Origin: Nocardia wallacei | GTDB lineage: Bacteria; Actinomycetota; Actinomycetes; Mycobacteriales; Mycobacteriaceae | Length of the DNA: 64,000 nucleotides | Direction: 5' to 3' | NCBI RefSeq assembly: GCF_014466955.1 | Contig: NZ_AP023396.1 | Span: 7,750,001 to 7,814,000, forward strand | Position numbers and translations under genes: made by a program | Notes under the pieces: model-generated | Told to the model about the DNA's origin: nothing | Seen by the model: only the letters and a program-made list of their open reading frames with translations | Database searches by the model: none | Part shown: piece after piece, positions 60,109 through 64,000 of the stretch | Position numbering within the stretch: the stretch's first letter is position 1 | Layout: each line of letters starts with the position of its first letter

Positions 60109-61553
60109 GGCGCGCCCGCGTTCCACCATTCCAGCAGCGCCGCCTCGGCCTCGTCGCGCGACAGCGGCCCGCGGTCCAGCCGCAGCTCCTTCAGATACCG
60201 CCAGGCCCGGCCCACCTGCGGACCCGGTTCCAGACCGAGCAGTTCCATGATCGCGTTGCCGTCCAGATCGGGGCGGACGCGGTTCAGGTTCTCCTGCTGC
60301 TGCAGGTGCTCGATGCGTTTCTCCAGGTCGTCGTAGGTGGACTGGAGTTGCGCGGCGCGTCGCTTGTTGCGGGTGGTGCAGTCGGCGCGGACCAGCTTGT
60401 GCAGCCGCGGCAGCAGTTCACCGGCGTCGGTGACGTAGCGCCGCACCGCCGAATCGGTCCACTGGCCCTTGCCGTAGCCGTGGAAGCGCAGATGCAGGTA
60501 GACCAGCCGCGCCACGTCCTCGGTGAACTGCTTCGGATACTTCAGCGCCCGCATCCGCTTACGCACCATCTTGGCGCCCACCACCTCGTGGTGGTGGAAG
60601 CTCACGCCGCCGCCGGGCTCGTTGCGTTTGGTCGGCGGCTTGCCGATGTCGTGCAGTAGTGCCGCCCAGCGCAGCACCAGGTCCGGGTCGCCCTCCTCCT
60701 GATCGATGGCCTGCCGCAGCACGGTCAGCGAGTGCTGGTAGACGTCCTTGTGCTGGTGATGCTCGTCGATCTCGAGCCGCATGGCCGGCACCTCCGGCAG
60801 CACGCGCTCGGCCAGCCCCGTCTCGCACATCACGTCGATTCCCTCGAGCGGGTGTTCGGCGCCGATCAGCTTGTCCAGCTCGGTGCGCACCCGCTCGGCG
60901 GTGATGCGATCGATCTCGTCGGCCATCACGGCGATCGCCTCCCGCACCCGGGGCGCGAGTTCGAAGCCGAGCTGCGCCACGAAACGCGCGGCGCGCAGCA
61001 TCCGCAGCGGATCGTCGTTGAACGAATCCTCCGGCGCCGCAGGCGTATCCAGCACCCCCGCCAGCAGCGCGTCCATACCGTCGAGCGGGTCGACGAATTC
61101 CAGCTCGCCCGCCGCGCCGATGCGCACGGCCATCGCGTTCACGGTGAAGTCGCGCCGAACCAGATCACCCGCGAGCGTGTCCCCGAAGGTCACCTCCGGA
61201 TTGCGCGAGACCCGGTCGTAGCTGTCACTGCGAAACGTGGTGATCTCCAGCTGCCACCCCGCTTTCGACGCACTGACGGTCCCGAACGCCAAACCGCCCG
61301 TGTCCCAGAGATTGTCGGCCCACCCCCGCACGATCTCCTGCACGGTCTCCGGCCGAGCATCGGTGGTGAAGTCCAGATCGGTCCCCAGCCGTCCCAGCAC
61401 CGCATCCCGAACACTGCCCCCCACAAGGTACAACTGATGCCCCCGCGCCCCGAACATCTCGCCCAGCGGAGTAAGCACATCCGACAGCCGCCCCACCGTG
61501 ATCGCCGCCGCCGCCAGCAAACGAGTACGACGATCCACTTTCGGATCAGACAC
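60105..61553 (-). CDS. cca: CCA tRNA nucleotidyltransferase
   Basis: A 482-aa enzyme adding or repairing the 3' CCA of tRNA. The catalytic head reads YLVGGSVRDAVLGRLGTDLDFTTDA (near 43-67, shortened), with the two Asp in DLDF binding metal. The RRDFTVNAMAV motif near 132 and the template loop EDSFNDDPLRMLRAARF near 170 are intact. An HD domain (ALLHDIGKPPTKR near 301) gives phosphatase activity in the family. GTG 61553 gives the usual N-terminus. It corresponds to Rv3907c next to mutT4. Confidence 0.9.
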   Translation of the reverse strand: MSDPKVDRRTRLLAAAAITVGRLSDVLTPLGEMFGARGHQLYLVGGSVRDAVLGRLGTDLDFTTDARPETVQEIVRGWADNLWDTGGLAFGTVSASKAGWQLEITTFRSDSYDRVSRNPEVTFGDTLAGDLVRRDFTVNAMAVRIGAAGELEFVDPLDGMDALLAGVLDTPAAPEDSFNDDPLRMLRAARFVAQLGFELAPRVREAIAVMADEIDRITAERVRTELDKLIGAEHPLEGIDVMCETGLAERVLPEVPAMRLEIDEHHQHKDVYQHSLTVLRQAIDQEEGDPDLVLRWAALLHDIGKPPTKRNEPGGGVSFHHHEVVGAKMVRKRMRALKYPKQFTEDVARLVYLHLRFHGYGKGQWTDSAVRRYVTDAGELLPRLHKLVRADCTTRNKRRAAQLQSTYDDLEKRIEHLQQQENLNRVRPDLDGNAIMELLGLEPGPQVGRAWRYLKELRLDRGPLSRDEAEAALLEWWNAGAP

Positions 61554-61793
61554 TGTTGCATCCTCGGATGTCGGCGAAACCACGAAAACGCAGCTTAGTT
61601 GGTCCCACCCGAGACACCTGAACTGCGCCCGTGCCCCACATATAACGGCTTCGCGGCCCGACAGGCACCCGAAACGATCGGCACCGCACGACCTCCCCGA
61701 AACCCGACTTCCCGCACGCCGACCCGCAAGGTTTGCGGCGCCACAGGGCGCCGCAAACCCCGCGACGCCGAAGGCGGCCCAATTAGACACAGC

Positions 61794-61805
61794 TAGACTG
61801 ACGCA
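61794..61805 (+). promoter_or_regulatory. -10 element of a probable leaderless mRNA
   Basis: TAGACT at 61794-61799 ends six bases before the GTG at 61806, which has no purine-rich ribosome site. Transcription probably begins at the start codon. Confidence 0.55.
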
Positions 61806-62357
61806 GTGTCTCCGGCCGATCGCGCGAACAGTCGACGTCGCCAGCCCCGGCGCCGTGGTTCGGCCGGTAATGCGGCGGACCCCCGCAGGGGCAAACCACG
61901 CCTGCGCACGGTCCGGGAAACCTCCGCGGGCGGGTTGGTCGTCGACGGCCTGGACGGGCCGGGCGAGCAGCGCTGCGCGGCCCTGATCGGGCGCACCGAC
62001 CGCCGGGGTCGGTTACTGTGGTCGCTGCCGAAGGGACATATCGAGGAGGGGGAGACCGCCGAGCAGACGGCCGTGCGCGAGGTCCAGGAGGAGACCGGCA
62101 TCAACGGAGTGGTCGTCGCCGAGCTGGGCAGTATCGACTACTGGTTCGTCACCGACGGCCGCCGGGTACACAAGACCGTGCATCACTATCTGATGAGGTC
62201 GGTGGGCGGCGAGCTGTCCGATGCCGACGTCGAGGTCACCAAGGTGGCGTGGGTGCCGTTGAGCGAGCTCGACACCCGGCTCGCCTACGCCGACGAGCGC
62301 CGGCTGGCGGAGGTCGCGAACCGCCTGATCGACCGGATGGAGAACGGCAGACAATGA
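61806..62357 (+). CDS. mutT4: Nudix hydrolase, MutT4-like
   Basis: A 183-aa hydrolase of nucleoside diphosphates linked to X. The Nudix box [22 protein letters not shown] (residues 78-99) has all key residues, including REVQEE. An Arg-rich N-terminal arm of about 35 residues precedes it. Position between cca and a DUF6049 gene matches Mycobacterium Rv3908. Its TGA overlaps the next ATG (ATGA). Confidence 0.87.
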   Translation: MSPADRANSRRRQPRRRGSAGNAADPRRGKPRLRTVRETSAGGLVVDGLDGPGEQRCAALIGRTDRRGRLLWSLPKGHIEEGETAEQTAVREVQEETGINGVVVAELGSIDYWFVTDGRRVHKTVHHYLMRSVGGELSDADVEVTKVAWVPLSELDTRLAYADERRLAEVANRLIDRMENGRQ

Positions 62358-64000
62358 CGCGTGCGGGCAACCATCGACGCCGCTGGGTGCCGATGCTCAT
62401 CGCGCTGGCGCTGGGGGTGCTCGCCGCACCGTCGACCGGCCCGGCGGGGGCGCAGCCGTCGGACAGCGGCGGTTCGGCGACCGCGACGCCGAAGTTCGTC
62501 AAGCTGACCCTCGATTCGGTGGCGCCGAATACCGTGACCACGAGCAGTGATTCGGTGTTGACGGTGACCGGTACGGTCACCAATATCGGCGACCGCGTCG
62601 TCGACGACGTGAGTGTGCGCATCCAGCGCGCGGGCGCCATCACCGCGCCCAGCGGCCTGCGTTCGACGTTGCGGCTGGATCAGGTCAACTACGACCTCGT
62701 GGGCCCGTTCCAGGATGTCACCGAGCGGCTGAGTCCGGGCCAGCGCAAACAGTTCACCCTGCGGGTCGGGGTGCGCGAGGGCACGCACGGCAGCAGCGGC
62801 GCGCCCATCACCTCCTCGCTGGATATCACCGATCCCGGGGTGTATCCACTGTTGTTGAACGTCAACGGCGAACCCGCCTACGGCAATCAGGCCCGGCTCG
62901 ACGACGCCCGCTTCCTGCTGCCGGTGGTGGGACTGCCGCCGACCTCGGCGGATTCGAAAGAGGATGGGGCACAGGCGGTTCCAGCGACGACCGACGCGCC
63001 GGTGGCGACCACCATGGTGTGGCCGCTGGCCGATCGGCCGCGGCGGGTCGGCGGCATCCCCGGCTCGGTCGACGGCAAGGATCTGCTGACCGACGACGAA
63101 CTGGCCGGTGAGCTGGCGCCCGGCGGGCGGCTGGATCAGTTGCTGTCCGCGCTGGAGTCGACCCTGCGCCCCGATTCGGCGCGCGACCCGGCGCGGTCGG
63201 GCCCGAGCCTGACCGGCGCGATCTGTCTGGCCATCGATCCCGATCTGCTGCTGACGGTGTCGGACATGATCGACGGCTACCGGGTGCTGGCGAGCCCGTC
63301 GGACCCGGACGGCCCGACGCGCGACGGCGCGGGTTCCGGCGCCGCCCAGTCCTGGTTGGATCGGCTGCGCACGCTGGCGCCGTCGATGTGCACGGTCGCG
63401 CTGCCGTTCGCGCAGGTCGATATCGATGCGCTGGCCGCGGTGCACGATCCCGAGCTGACCGCCCGCGCGATCGACGCGCCCGCCGACATCGTGGATTCGC
63501 TGCTGTCGGTGAAATCGGTGCGCGGGGTGAGCCTGCCGGCCTCGGGCAGTCTCGACGCCGACGGCGCGACCCTGCTCGCCGGGCACGGTTATCACACCGC
63601 CGTACTCGCGGACAATGCCGTGGCACCGGCCGGATCCCTCGACACCGCGACCGGCTCCGGGCTGTCGCGCTCGGACAGCATCCGGGTTCGCAGCACCGCG
63701 TCGGTGACCGCCGAGACCGATGTGCCCAGCCCGGAAGTCGTTCGCCTGCCGGGCATTACCGCACCCGCGAACGGCCCGGCCGCGCCGCAGGCCGAAGGCG
63801 GTTTGCGGGCAGCCACATTCGACACCTGGTCGGCCACGGCGCTGGCCGCGGTCGGCTCCAACCCGCCGACGCAGCCGTTCACCCCCGACGGGGTGCGCTA
63901 TGAGGTGACCAACGATTCGCGGGCGGCCCGGCTGCAGGACGCGCTCGGCGCGGTGTCGTGGGCGGCCCTGAACCCGCAGGCCGAGCGGCCGCGGTCGGTG
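62354..64000 (+). CDS. DUF6049 family secreted/membrane protein (Rv3909-like), incomplete at window end
   Basis: The ATG overlaps the Nudix stop and the frame stays open to the window edge (549 codons seen). It starts with a Sec signal peptide ([19 protein letters not shown]), then a fibronectin-like domain ([19 protein letters not shown] near 65-83). It continues with [12 protein letters not shown] and [15 protein letters not shown], typical of the large DUF6049 protein between mutT4 and murJ/mviN in mycolata. It may help peptidoglycan export. Confidence 0.85.
   Translation, partial: MTRAGNHRRRWVPMLIALALGVLAAPSTGPAGAQPSDSGGSATATPKFVKLTLDSVAPNTVTTSSDSVLTVTGTVTNIGDRVVDDVSVRIQRAGAITAPSGLRSTLRLDQVNYDLVGPFQDVTERLSPGQRKQFTLRVGVREGTHGSSGAPITSSLDITDPGVYPLLLNVNGEPAYGNQARLDDARFLLPVVGLPPTSADSKEDGAQAVPATTDAPVATTMVWPLADRPRRVGGIPGSVDGKDLLTDDELAGELAPGGRLDQLLSALESTLRPDSARDPARSGPSLTGAICLAIDPDLLLTVSDMIDGYRVLASPSDPDGPTRDGAGSGAAQSWLDRLRTLAPSMCTVALPFAQVDIDALAAVHDPELTARAIDAPADIVDSLLSVKSVRGVSLPASGSLDADGATLLAGHGYHTAVLADNAVAPAGSLDTATGSGLSRSDSIRVRSTASVTAETDVPSPEVVRLPGITAPANGPAAPQAEGGLRAATFDTWSATALAAVGSNPPTQPFTPDGVRYEVTNDSRAARLQDALGAVSWAALNPQAERPRSV

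Overview
The window is about 70% G+C or higher, uses GTG starts freely, and packs genes with 4-base ATGA/GTGA stop-start overlaps. It carries an mce operon, an LppU-type secreted protein, a mycobacterial-type DinB2 polymerase, a GT87 mannosyltransferase and, at the right end, the order tRNA CCA-adding enzyme / MutT4-type Nudix / DUF6049 protein. That order matches the oriC-proximal block of Mycobacterium (Rv3907c-Rv3909). The best reading is the chromosome of a mycolic-acid actinomycete, most likely Nocardia or a close relative. No CRISPR, rRNA, tRNA, IS element or phage was recognised.

Layout. 1-3.5 kb: small coupled hypotheticals, secreted or membrane proteins and an LppU homologue. 3.5-7.3 kb: an SDR, then two sugar ABC permeases and a solute-binding protein without an ATPase. 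7.3-13.4 kb: AlkA-type glycosylase, a 34-aa ORF, a flavin/Fe-S oxidoreductase, and TetR plus P450. 13.7-20.7 kb: ABC exporter, Cmx-like drug exporter with a TetR gene and two matching operators, an MDR oxidoreductase, and a membrane protein with a 15-aa repeat. 20.9-25.7 kb: DUF4326, crotonase, DinB2, TetR-thioesterase, GT87. 25.7-32 kb: Lon with HspR-type operators, then a PPOX/DGPF/ECF42 sigma cassette, VOC and ADH. 32-38 kb: DUF445, TIGR03084, a frameshifted gene, LhgO, RNase HI. 38-44.5 kb: Mce-associated protein and mceB-F, reading leftward. 44.5-46.8 kb: a broken L,D-transpeptidase and two ugpAE-like permeases. 46.7-55.3 kb: M13 peptidase, XRE/DUF397 pair, pirin, MFS exporter, Ca-binding-like and DUF4185 proteins. 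55.3-59.2 kb: molybdate operon interrupted by a 45-bp repeat ORF. 59.3-64 kb: conserved oriC-proximal genes.

Most unusual points. (1) At about 44.5 kb an mce operon lacking yrbEAB and all but the tail of mceA abuts an L,D-transpeptidase lacking its 5' half; this is a deletion scar or an assembly join. (2) A 174-codon repeat ORF lies between modA and modB, joined to both by GTGA overlaps. (3) The DinB2 homologue carries Gln at the sugar steric-gate position. (4) Several operators can be read directly: a matched pair for the Cmx exporter, overlapping palindromes on the P450 promoter, HAIR-type sites at lon, an ECF42-like promoter upstream of its own cassette, and a 20-bp inverted repeat before the XRE gene.
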